DNA from: Paraburkholderia ferrariae NBRC 106233
Lineage (GTDB): Bacteria > Pseudomonadota > Gammaproteobacteria > Burkholderiales > Burkholderiaceae
DNA length: 64,000 nt
Assembly (NCBI RefSeq): GCF_000685035.1
Contig: NZ_BAYB01000034.1
Span: forward strand, 1-64,000
Direction: 5' to 3'
Of the stretch, positions 57,304 to 64,000 are shown one piece after another; position 1 is the first letter of the stretch; each line of letters starts with the position of its first letter. The notes under the pieces are model-generated. The model searched no databases. It was not told the DNA's origin and was given only the letters and a program-made list of their open reading frames with translations. Position numbers and translations under genes: made by a program.

Positions 57304-58050
57304 TCATCGCATGCCGCCGCTGGCAATAATGTGTTCACCGGTCAACCACTTTGCATCGTCGGAGGCGAGGAAAACCGCGATCGACGCCACGTCGTCCGGT
57401 CTGCCCACGCGCCCGAGCGGCGTCTGTCCGACCGCCGAACTCTCGAACTCCGATCCGATCACGCCGGCGCTTTGTGCGCCTTCGGTTACGATCACGCCCG
57501 GATTGATCGTGTTCACGCGGATCCCGCGCGGCCCGAGTTCGCGGGCGAGCGCGCCGGTGATGGAATCGACCGCGCCTTTCGTGCCGCTATAGACGGCGGT
57601 CATGGCTGGCGTGAACGTCGAGACGACGGAACTGACGTTGATGATGCTGGCGCCTTCGCCGAGATGCTGGACGGCGGCCTGCGTGGTGAGCAGAACGCCC
57701 AGCACGTTGACGTCGAACTGCTTGCGGTATTGCGCTTCCGTGAACGCTTCGATGGGTGCGAACTCGTAGACGCCCGAGTTGTTCACGAGGATGTCGAGGC
57801 GGCCATACGTTTCGATCGCTGCGTCGACGATGCCTTTTGCGTCGGCGGCTTTCGACACGTCGCCGCCCACGGAAACCGCGTTTCCTCCGGCCGAGGCAAT
57901 CGCGGCTACGACATCATCCGCGCCGGTCTTGCTGCTCGCGTAGTTCACCACGACCGACGCGCCTTCTGCCGCGAGCGCCTTCGCGATGGCGGCGCCGATA
58001 CCCTTCGATGCGCCGGTTACGACGGCCACTTTTCCTGCCAGCTTGCTCAT
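57304..58050 (-). CDS. Short-chain dehydrogenase/reductase (FabG-like)
   Basis: The 248-residue SDR has TGASKGIG (residues 12-19), NNSG near residue 90 (Ser in place of Ala), YSGTKGAVD as catalytic segment and the closing IIASGGMR. GAGGTGA lies 7 nt upstream of ATG 58050; the ATG at 58071 is less likely. It is a classical 3-oxoacyl-reductase-like member of unknown substrate. The HD gene lies upstream on the same strand with a gap of 171 bp. Confidence 0.88.
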   Translation of the reverse strand: MSKLAGKVAVVTGASKGIGAAIAKALAAEGASVVVNYASSKTGADDVVAAIASAGGNAVSVGGDVSKAADAKGIVDAAIETYGRLDILVNNSGVYEFAPIEAFTEAQYRKQFDVNVLGVLLTTQAAVQHLGEGASIINVSSVVSTFTPAMTAVYSGTKGAVDSITGALARELGPRGIRVNTINPGVIVTEGAQSAGVIGSEFESSAVGQTPLGRVGRPDDVASIAVFLASDDAKWLTGEHIIASGGMR

Positions 58051-58221
58051 GATGTTCACCTCAGTGTGCATGAATCCGTTGATGGAAACCTGAGTCGCGG
58101 CGCACTCGATGCGAGCGCCAATGCTTTCTGCCAGTGCGGCCTTGTGCGCCGGTTCGGTATCGAAGTGCAGAACGCGTAGCGCGAAGCGAGTCGTCGCGCG
58201 TCGATCCGCAGGATTTTTTCC

Positions 58222-58863
58222 TTAGCCCGGCCACGACGAATTGCGGATCACGGAACAAAAATTCCCGCGATGGAAATGCGGTTCCTTGTCGGCGATCACG
58301 TCGGCCTTCACGTTGCCGAAGGTGGTTTCCGGTTTGTGTTTGATGCCGTCGTAGAAGGCCTGAATGATCTCCTCCTTGAAGTGTGGCGGGCGTGGATGCG
58401 CGTGCGTCACGGCTTCGCGTTCCTCGTCGGAAAACTCGTGGTAGGAGAGTCCGAGCACGTCCATTTCGACGCCGGCCGTCACCAGCGCGACGATCGGGTG
58501 CATGTGGCGTGGAATGCCGGGCGTCGTATGCAACGCAATGGCCGTCCAGACGAGATCGATGTCGCCCGCCGTGATGCCCCGCGCCGAGAGAAAGTCGCGA
58601 GCCGCATTGGCCCCGTCGACTTCGAAGCGCTCGGTGGCGCTGCTGTACGCACCGGCAAGCCCCACGTCATGAAACATGGCGCCCGCGTACAACAGTTCCG
58701 GATCGAATTTCAGGCCGCGGCGCGCCCCCTCCAGCGCACCGAACAAATACACGCGGCTCGAATGATGAAAGAGCAGCGGGGTGGACGTGTCGCGCACGAA
58801 CTCGGTAATTTCGCGTGCAAGCCGACTGTCGGGCACGGCGACATCCTGAACGAACTGTGACAT
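58222..58863 (-). CDS. HD-domain phosphohydrolase-like protein
   Basis: The 213-residue protein has an HD metal site with HHSSRVY, FHDVGL and a downstream His pair in ALHTTPG, the pattern of small HD-family hydrolases similar to cyanamide hydratase-like proteins. Its substrate is unknown. It sits 66 bp after the catalase gene on the same strand and may be cotranscribed with it. Confidence 0.83.
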   Translation of the reverse strand: MSQFVQDVAVPDSRLAREITEFVRDTSTPLLFHHSSRVYLFGALEGARRGLKFDPELLYAGAMFHDVGLAGAYSSATERFEVDGANAARDFLSARGITAGDIDLVWTAIALHTTPGIPRHMHPIVALVTAGVEMDVLGLSYHEFSDEEREAVTHAHPRPPHFKEEIIQAFYDGIKHKPETTFGNVKADVIADKEPHFHRGNFCSVIRNSSWPG

Positions 58864-58929
58864 GGCGTTTCTCCATCGAGAGGTGAACGCACGCAGGCGC
58901 CCAGGCGGACGCCGCGCGCGAATGGCCCG

Positions 58930-60399
58930 CTACTTCGTTTCACTCGTCGCCGCGAGTCTGGCCAGGGCCTCGCGAACGCCGGCGCCGTACTCGGGGTCGG
59001 CCTTCGAGCAATTGAGGATGTGCCGTTCCTGGATCGAAGCCTGAACGGAGGCCATCTGGCGAGCGGTGTTATCGAACAGCACCTGCTGCTGCGCCTTGCT
59101 CATCAGACGAAACAGATCGCCGGGCTGCGCGAAGTGATCCACGTCCACGCGATGGTCCCAATGGGCGGCATCGCCTTCGAGGTGCAGCGGCGGCTCGTGA
59201 AGCCCGGGGCGCACTTCCCACTCGCCTGTGCTGTTCGGGTAGTAAGAGGGCGTGCCGCCGAGGTTGTCGTCGGTGCGCATGGCGCCGTCGCGGTGGTAGC
59301 TGTGCACGGGGCACTTCGGCGCGTTGACGGGAATGTGATTGAAGTTCACGCCGAGCCGATACCGCTGCGTGTCGCCGTAAGAGAAGAGGCGCGCCTGCAG
59401 CATCTTGTCCGGCGAAAAGCCAATACCGGGCACCACGTTCGCGGGCGAGAAGGCCGCCTGTTCGACCTCGGCGAAGAAATTGCCGGGGTTGCGGTTCAAT
59501 TCGAGAACGCCCACCTCGATCAGCGGGAAATCGCGTTTCGGCCAGACCTTGGTGAGATCGAACGGATTGAATGGCAGCAAGCTGGCTTCGTCGTCGGTCA
59601 TCACCTGAATGAAGAGCGTCCAGCGCGGAAATTCGCCGCGCTCGATGCTCTCGTAAAGGTCACGGCCATGCGTTTCGCGGTCCTTGCCCACGAGTTGTTC
59701 GGCTTCGCTATCGGTCAGATTCTCGATGCCTTGCTGCGTACGAAGGTGAAACTTCACCCATGTCCGGCGATTGCCGGCATCGACAAGACTGAACGTATGG
59801 CTGCCGAATCCGTGCATGTGGCGATAGCTGCGCGGAATACCCCGATCGCTCATGACGATGGTGACCTGGTGAAGCGCCTCCGGCAAAAGCGTCCAGAAGT
59901 CCCAGTTGCTGTTTGCGCTGCGCAGTCCCGTGCGCGGATCGCGCTTGATCGCGTGGTTCAGATCGGGAAAGCGTAGCGGATCGCGGAAAAAGAACACGGG
60001 CGTGTTATTGCCCACGATGTCCCAGTTTCCTTCTTCGGTGTAGAACTTCACCGCGAAGCCCCGGATGTCGCGCTCGGCATCGGCGGCGCCGCGCTCGCCC
60101 GCCACGGTCGAAAAGCGCAGGAATACCGGCGTGGTCTTGCCGATTTCCGAAAAGAGCTTTGCCTTGGTGTACTGCGTGATGTCGTGCGTCACCGTGAAGG
60201 TGCCGTGGGCGCCCGATCCTTTGGCGTGCATGCGTCGTTCGGGAATGACCTCGCGGTCGAAGTGTGCGAGTTTCTCGATCAGCCAGATATCCTGCAGCAG
60301 TGCAGGACCGCGCGGGCCGGCCGTTTCAATGTTCAGATTGTCGACAACGGGCGCGCCCGTTGCGTGATCAAGACGCGTAGACGTATCGCGATTTGTCAT
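58930..60399 (-). CDS. katA: Monofunctional heme catalase
   Basis: The 489-residue small-subunit catalase has the catalytic His in RRMHAKGSGAHGTF, the Asn in the IVGNNTPVFFFRD segment and the proximal heme Tyr in RLFSYGDTQRYRLG. Its length and the absence of a flavodoxin-like C-terminal domain place it among clade 3 catalases. It breaks down hydrogen peroxide in the cytoplasm. The AraC-type repeat at 60621 lies 220 bp upstream. Confidence 0.95.
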   Translation of the reverse strand: MTNRDTSTRLDHATGAPVVDNLNIETAGPRGPALLQDIWLIEKLAHFDREVIPERRMHAKGSGAHGTFTVTHDITQYTKAKLFSEIGKTTPVFLRFSTVAGERGAADAERDIRGFAVKFYTEEGNWDIVGNNTPVFFFRDPLRFPDLNHAIKRDPRTGLRSANSNWDFWTLLPEALHQVTIVMSDRGIPRSYRHMHGFGSHTFSLVDAGNRRTWVKFHLRTQQGIENLTDSEAEQLVGKDRETHGRDLYESIERGEFPRWTLFIQVMTDDEASLLPFNPFDLTKVWPKRDFPLIEVGVLELNRNPGNFFAEVEQAAFSPANVVPGIGFSPDKMLQARLFSYGDTQRYRLGVNFNHIPVNAPKCPVHSYHRDGAMRTDDNLGGTPSYYPNSTGEWEVRPGLHEPPLHLEGDAAHWDHRVDVDHFAQPGDLFRLMSKAQQQVLFDNTARQMASVQASIQERHILNCSKADPEYGAGVREALARLAATSETK

Positions 60400-60620
60400 G
60401 CCACGACTCCAGGAGGTTGTGCGGGACCGGCGCAGCGCCGTAGCGTTCCGGGCTGGTGGACGCGCGAAGCTTTGCGGGCAAATCAGTGTGCTGTTTCTGC
60501 AGGCGCAGCGAAAGCGGGAGGCAACTGCCGCGCTGCGGCGGCCGCTCGATCAACGCGTGATGAACGGCGGAGGCATCGACTTGTCGATGTGAGGCAAGCG
60601 TACCTGTTGGGTAGCAGAGC
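60400..60620. other. Catalase upstream region, no gene supported
   Basis: This 221-bp stretch between the catalase start and the operator-like block contains no credible frame. A CGCGGCAG/CTGCGGCG-like GC-rich palindrome occurs near 60529-60541. The catalase promoter should lie here but no strong -10/-35 pair was identified. Confidence 0.4.
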
Positions 60621-60664
60621 GATCTTGGATAAAACCACGATTCGATGGACGAATCGTGGGCGGT
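60621..60664. promoter_or_regulatory. AraC-type operator candidate upstream of the catalase gene
   Basis: GATCTTGGATAAAACCACGA (60621-60640) and TTCGATGGACGAATCGTGGG (60641-60660) align with the block at 55880-55922 and again place two TGGA half-sites 21 bp apart. The second part is also a palindrome-like CACGATTCGATGG/CGAATCGTGG. Confidence 0.55.
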
Positions 60665-60723
60665 TGTACGCACAGTAGGCGTGCGCTGTTGTGGGAAGGC
60701 GAGGGGAATCCGGCGCGTGGTGC

Positions 60724-60846
60724 GCCGGTTTCCCGCAACAGCGATTTCGCGCGCTCGATACGGCGCATCTGCCGCGTGACGACATGCTCGCAAAAAGCGG
60801 CTGCGAGCGAATCGACGAACGGCGAATCGACGAACGGCGCGCTCAT
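60724..60846 (-). pseudogene. Decayed AraC-family regulator fragment
   Basis: The minus-strand frame reads SLAAAFCEHVVTRQMRRIER then AKSLLRETG. This corresponds to IALAFCEHVVVRYS and, after a gap of about 80 residues, HRIERAKTQLRDTD of the intact AraC protein encoded at 55981-56919. The N terminus, the first helix-turn-helix and the C terminus are missing. It keeps the same position relative to the operator-like repeat and an oxidative-stress gene as the intact copy. Confidence 0.65.
60807..60836. repeat. Exact 15-bp tandem duplication
   Basis: GCGAATCGACGAACG occurs at 60807-60821 and again at 60822-60836, at the truncated 5' end of the AraC remnant. It probably marks slippage at a deletion junction. 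Confidence 0.75.
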
Positions 60847-60849
60847 TCA

Positions 60850-62328
60850 TCAGCGCGAGGACAGCGACGGCTGCGTCTGGAGCGAGGCCGGGTCCCAGCC
60901 GCCGCCGAGCGCCTTGAACGTCGAGATCGCCGCACGCGCGGATTCCGTTTGCGCTTGCGCGCGTTCGTCGGCGGCCTGAAGCAGGGTTTCGTTGGCGTGC
61001 AATACGTCGATGAAACTCGCGGCGCCGCTCCGGTATGCGGTCATGGACGAATCCTTCGCTTTGGACAGCGACGATTCCGCGTGCGCTAGCCTGGCCGCCT
61101 GCGACTCGCGATTCACCAACGACGAGAGCGAGTTTTCCACGTCCTCGGTGGCGCGGAGGACGGACTGGCGATACGCCGCGAGCGCTTGCGCGTCGGCGCC
61201 CTTCGCGGCGTTGACATCGGCGTTGATGCGCGCGAAGTCGAACAGGCGCCAGCGCAGCCCGACGAGCCCGGCCGCCTGGCTGGCGCCGCCCGAGAACAGC
61301 GTACCGGCCGCGGCCGAGGTCGCGCTGCCGAGGAATGCGTTCAGCGAGATCGTGGGGTAGTACTCGCTGATCGCCGCGCCAATGCGCGCGTTGGCGGCGG
61401 CGAGACGACGTTCGGCGGCGATCAGGTCGGGACGCCGTTGCAATAGATCGGCGGGCGTGCCCATGTCCGCGAGCGGCGGCGCAACGGGAATCAGGGACGG
61501 CGGACTCAACTCGGCCCGGTGCGTGCCAGGTGGTGAGCCCAGCATCACGTCGAGCGAATTCAACGCCGCATCCAGCGCCGCCTGGAGAACGGGTACGCTG
61601 GCCTGAACCTGGTCGAGCGCGCCTTGCGCCTGCTGAACCTGATAGTCGGCGGCCGCGCCCTTCGAATACAGGAGCGTCACGTCTGCGAGCAGCGCCTGCT
61701 GTGTCTGCACCTGCCGGTTCGCGATATCCAGACGGGCCTGGAGGCCGCGTATCGTGACGTAGATATCCGCAGTCTGGGCCGCGACGGCGAGCCGGGTGGC
61801 GACCGCCGCCGCCTGCGTCGCGGAATAATCGGCGAGCGCGGCCTCCCGCTGGCGCCGCAGGCCACCAAAAAGATCGATCTCCCAACCGGCCTCCAGATCG
61901 GTTTCGTACTCGGTGCCCCAGCGCGCGTAATCCGGCGTGGCATTGAGCAGTTGCCCCACCGGCGTGTCGATCGACTGATAGGCGCGCGCCGCCGAGGCGG
62001 AAACCGAGGCCGAGGGAAGCAGCGCCGCGTTGGCCGTGCCGAGGCGCGCGCGTGCCTGATCGATTTGCGCGACGGCCTGGGCCAGGTCCAGATTCCGGGC
62101 CAGCGCCAGCGAAACATAGTGCGTGAGCAGCGGGTCGTTGAAGCCTTCCCACCATGCAGAAAGATCGGCAGCCGGAACCGTTGCCGCGCTGGCCGCCGGC
62201 GGCTGGGTCACGTAGTGCTGCGCGAGCGGTGCATCGGGGCGGTGGTAGTCGGGACCCACGGCGCAGGCCGAAAGGGTGGCGGCACCGGTCAGGAGAACCA
62301 GTAGAACAAGTGGACGACGCAAAGACAT
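60850..62328 (-). CDS. Outer-membrane efflux factor lipoprotein (NodT/OprM family)
   Basis: The 492-residue channel protein has lipobox LSAC near residue 21 followed by AVGPDYHRPDAPLAQHY, and ends FKALGGGWDPASLQTQPSLSSR. It is probably the outer-membrane part of an RND pump whose fusion protein starts at 63123. The start MSLRRP at 62328 is chosen for its GAG at proper distance; MIMSL at 62334 is possible. It is divergent from tetR with an operator between them. Confidence 0.88.
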   Translation of the reverse strand: MSLRRPLVLLVLLTGAATLSACAVGPDYHRPDAPLAQHYVTQPPAASAATVPAADLSAWWEGFNDPLLTHYVSLALARNLDLAQAVAQIDQARARLGTANAALLPSASVSASAARAYQSIDTPVGQLLNATPDYARWGTEYETDLEAGWEIDLFGGLRRQREAALADYSATQAAAVATRLAVAAQTADIYVTIRGLQARLDIANRQVQTQQALLADVTLLYSKGAAADYQVQQAQGALDQVQASVPVLQAALDAALNSLDVMLGSPPGTHRAELSPPSLIPVAPPLADMGTPADLLQRRPDLIAAERRLAAANARIGAAISEYYPTISLNAFLGSATSAAAGTLFSGGASQAAGLVGLRWRLFDFARINADVNAAKGADAQALAAYRQSVLRATEDVENSLSSLVNRESQAARLAHAESSLSKAKDSSMTAYRSGAASFIDVLHANETLLQAADERAQAQTESARAAISTFKALGGGWDPASLQTQPSLSSR

Positions 62329-62364
62329 GATCATCTCGGGAGCGACAACGGGAAGGAGGGGAGA

Positions 62365-62392
62365 TTGTGACCAATATACAATACGGTCACAA
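62365..62392. promoter_or_regulatory. TetR operator between the OMF and tetR genes
   Basis: Inverted repeat TTGTGACC (62365-62372) and GGTCACAA (62385-62392) separated by 12 bp. It lies between the divergent OMF and tetR starts and matches a second site at 63055. Confidence 0.7.
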
Positions 62393-62428
62393 GTTGTCAA
62401 CCACCGTGTGAGGGGCTAAGCTTGAGAC

Positions 62429-63046
62429 ATGAACAAGCCTATTCCCTCCGCCTCCCCGTCCCGTGGCCCCTCGGACCACGAAGTTCGCGCCCAGATCGTC
62501 GAAGCTGCAACGCAATACTTCAGTCGCTACGGCTATGAAAAGACCACGGTTTCCGATCTCGCGAAGGAAATCGGGTTTTCGAAAGCCTATATCTACAAAT
62601 TTTTCGACTCGAAACAGGCGATCGGCCAGGTCATCTGCGCCAATCGCCTCGCCGCCATGATTGCGGCCGTCAGAGAAAATGTCGACGACGCGCACAGTGC
62701 GACGGAGAAATTTCGCCGTATGTTCAAGGCTTTACTGGAGTCGGGTAGCCGGCTTTTCTTCCAGGATCGCAAGCTTTACGATATTGCCGCTGTGTCGGCC
62801 GCTTCGCCCTGGCCGTCCATCAAAGGCTATGAAGAACAGATTCGCCAACTCATTGCCGACATCCTGCGGCTCGGCCGTGAAACCGGCGAATTCGAACGCA
62901 AGACGCCGATGGACGAGGCGGTGAATGCGATCTTTCTGGTGATGAAACCGTACTTCAATCCCTTGCTGCTCCAGTACAACCTCGACGCCGCCGACGAAGC
63001 AACGGTCCAGCTCGCGAGCCTGGTACTCAGAAGTCTTGCCCCCTGA
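62429..63046 (+). CDS. TetR-family transcriptional repressor
   Basis: The 205-residue regulator has a TetR helix-turn-helix (TTVSDLAKEIGFSKAYIYKF, residues about 39-58) and a C-terminal domain resembling regulators of RND pumps (KALLESGSRLFFQD; MKPYFNPLLLQY). It is flanked by two operators of identical architecture, one facing the divergent OMF gene and one facing the RND fusion gene, so it should repress both and itself. Confidence 0.9.
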   Translation: MNKPIPSASPSRGPSDHEVRAQIVEAATQYFSRYGYEKTTVSDLAKEIGFSKAYIYKFFDSKQAIGQVICANRLAAMIAAVRENVDDAHSATEKFRRMFKALLESGSRLFFQDRKLYDIAAVSAASPWPSIKGYEEQIRQLIADILRLGRETGEFERKTPMDEAVNAIFLVMKPYFNPLLLQYNLDAADEATVQLASLVLRSLAP

Positions 63047-63054
63047 ATCCGGAT

Positions 63055-63078
63055 GTGACTATTGACTAATTTAGTCAC
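63055..63078. promoter_or_regulatory. Second TetR operator, upstream of the RND fusion gene
   Basis: Inverted repeat GTGACT (63055-63060) and AGTCAC (63073-63078) again separated by 12 bp, the same arrangement as GTGACC-N12-GGTCAC at 62367. It contains an inner palindrome TGACTAA-T-TTAGTCA. Confidence 0.7.
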
Positions 63079-63122
63079 TAGAATCAAAATGAGACCTCCT
63101 GTTCTTTGCGAGGTGCGACCTC

Positions 63123-64000
63123 ATGTTCCGGCGCCATCATTTTGTCTACACACTGAGCCTGGCTTCGCTCGTCCTCGCGGCGTGCGGCGAGCGGCCTGCC
63201 GCTGATCCGCGTACCGAGGCGCCGCTCGTGCGGACGAGCGTCGTCCACGACGCGGCGCGCGCGAACCGGTCGTTTTCTGGCGTCGTGGGCGCTCGCGTTC
63301 AGAGCGATCTCGGTTTCCGGGTTCAGGGCAAGGTCATCGAGCGCCTGGTCGATGCGGGCCAGACGGTCAGGCGCGGCCAGCCCCTGATGCGTATCGATCC
63401 GATCGATCTGGGACTGCAGGCCCGTTCGCAGCAGGAACTCGTGGATGCCGCACAGGCGCGCGCCACGCAGACGGCCGACGACGAGGCCCGCTACCGGGAT
63501 CTCGTTGCGGCAGGCGCTGTGTCGGCGTCGACCTACGAGCAGCTCAAGGCGGCCGCCGATGCCGCCCGGGCCCAACTCGTCGCGGCGAAGGCGCAAGCGG
63601 TGCTCGCCAGTAACGCCTCCGGCTACGCGGTCCTCGTGGCGGACGCCGACGGCGTGGTGGTCGAGACACTGGCCGAGCCGGGCCAGGTGGTCGCGCCGGG
63701 GCAGATCGTCGTGCGGCTCGCGCATGCCGGCCCCCGCGAGGCCGTTGTCCAGCTTCCCGAGACACTGCGTCCCGCGCCGGGCTCGATTGCCGAGGCAACG
63801 CTGTATGGCGCGGACACGAAGCCGGTGCCCGCCACCTTGCGTCAGCTCTCCGACTCGGCCGACCGGTTGACGCGGACCTACGAGGCGAGGTACGTGCTCG
63901 AAGGTGCGCTGTCGAATGCGCCGCTTGGTGCGACCGTGACCCTCGATCTCGCCGGCAACGCCGCGCGGTCGCAGGCCGCGATGGAGGTGCCGGCCGGCGC
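63123..64000 (+). CDS. RND efflux membrane-fusion lipoprotein, 5' part
   Basis: At least 292 residues are present; the gene continues past the right edge. Lipobox LAAC near residue 20 is followed by a lipoyl half (LGFRVQGKVIERLVDAGQTV), a short coiled coil (about residues 90-165) and the second lipoyl half (VLVADADGVVVETLAEPGQV). It fits the RND/MexA-like fusion family, and an inner-membrane pump gene is expected next. GAGGTGCG precedes ATG 63123. It forms a system with the OMF at 60850. Confidence 0.88.
   Translation, partial: MFRRHHFVYTLSLASLVLAACGERPAADPRTEAPLVRTSVVHDAARANRSFSGVVGARVQSDLGFRVQGKVIERLVDAGQTVRRGQPLMRIDPIDLGLQARSQQELVDAAQARATQTADDEARYRDLVAAGAVSASTYEQLKAAADAARAQLVAAKAQAVLASNASGYAVLVADADGVVVETLAEPGQVVAPGQIVVRLAHAGPREAVVQLPETLRPAPGSIAEATLYGADTKPVPATLRQLSDSADRLTRTYEARYVLEGALSNAPLGATVTLDLAGNAARSQAAMEVPAG

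Noticed and set aside
1..64000. CRISPR arrays, tRNA or rRNA genes, insertion sequences or phage
   Set aside because: No regularly spaced repeats, cloverleaf-like sequence, transposase, integrase or phage gene was seen. The only repeats are the short ones listed.

Overview
The window is GC-rich DNA with Burkholderiales-type genes, most like Paraburkholderia, Burkholderia or Caballeronia. The genus is inferred from codon use, the polyhydroxybutyrate (PHB) genes, the N-ATPase operon and the many efflux genes. No rRNA, tRNA, CRISPR array, phage or insertion sequence was seen.

Positions 1 to about 50,100 read as a low-oxygen or energy-starvation island. Fifteen FNR/ANR-type boxes (TTGA-N6-TCAA, two of them ending TCAG) lie in front of its transcription units. 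In nearly every case a -10-like hexamer sits 31-32 bp, centre to centre, from the box, which is the spacing of a class II activated promoter. In order, the island holds: a small lipoprotein; an Acg-type nitroreductase; two tandem-domain universal stress proteins (Usp); acetoacetyl-CoA reductase; a triple-BON protein; PfkB; a third tandem Usp; an ABC/HlyD/outer-membrane-factor exporter; a single-domain Usp with PEP synthase, a small protein and an FtsH paralogue; a small protein, a second nitroreductase, an acetate transporter and acetyl-CoA synthetase on the minus strand; the nine-gene N-ATPase operon atpDCQRBEFAG; a second BON protein; a flavodoxin-fold oxidoreductase and a LOG protein; a 29-codon leader ORF and a third BON protein; a second exporter (outer-membrane factor, HlyD, two ABC ATPases, two ABC-2 permeases); PHA synthase and PHB depolymerase; an APH/P-loop kinase; a CBS-BON protein; a Bax-inhibitor-1 protein; an orphan small gene; oleate hydratase; and a zinc alcohol dehydrogenase.

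The content (Usp, Acg-type nitroreductase, PfkB, CBS protein) resembles the mycobacterial DosR dormancy regulon but sits behind FNR-type boxes. The inferred joint role is to hold membrane energisation (N-ATPase), carbon and redox balance (PHB cycle, Acs, AdhP, PpsA, PfkB) and envelope integrity (BON proteins, FtsH, exporters) when respiration is limited.

Positions about 50,250 to 64,000 are a different accessory region without such boxes. It holds a small exported protein, two SDR genes with a divergent TetR gene, a beta-carbonic anhydrase coupled to a metallo-beta-lactamase-fold hydrolase, a chloroperoxidase-like hydrolase with an AraC regulator, another SDR, an HD-domain protein, a catalase preceded by a decayed AraC fragment, and an outer-membrane factor divergent from a TetR gene followed by the start of an RND membrane-fusion gene that runs off the right edge. 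Operator-like repeats can be read for both TetR genes and for the AraC pair.
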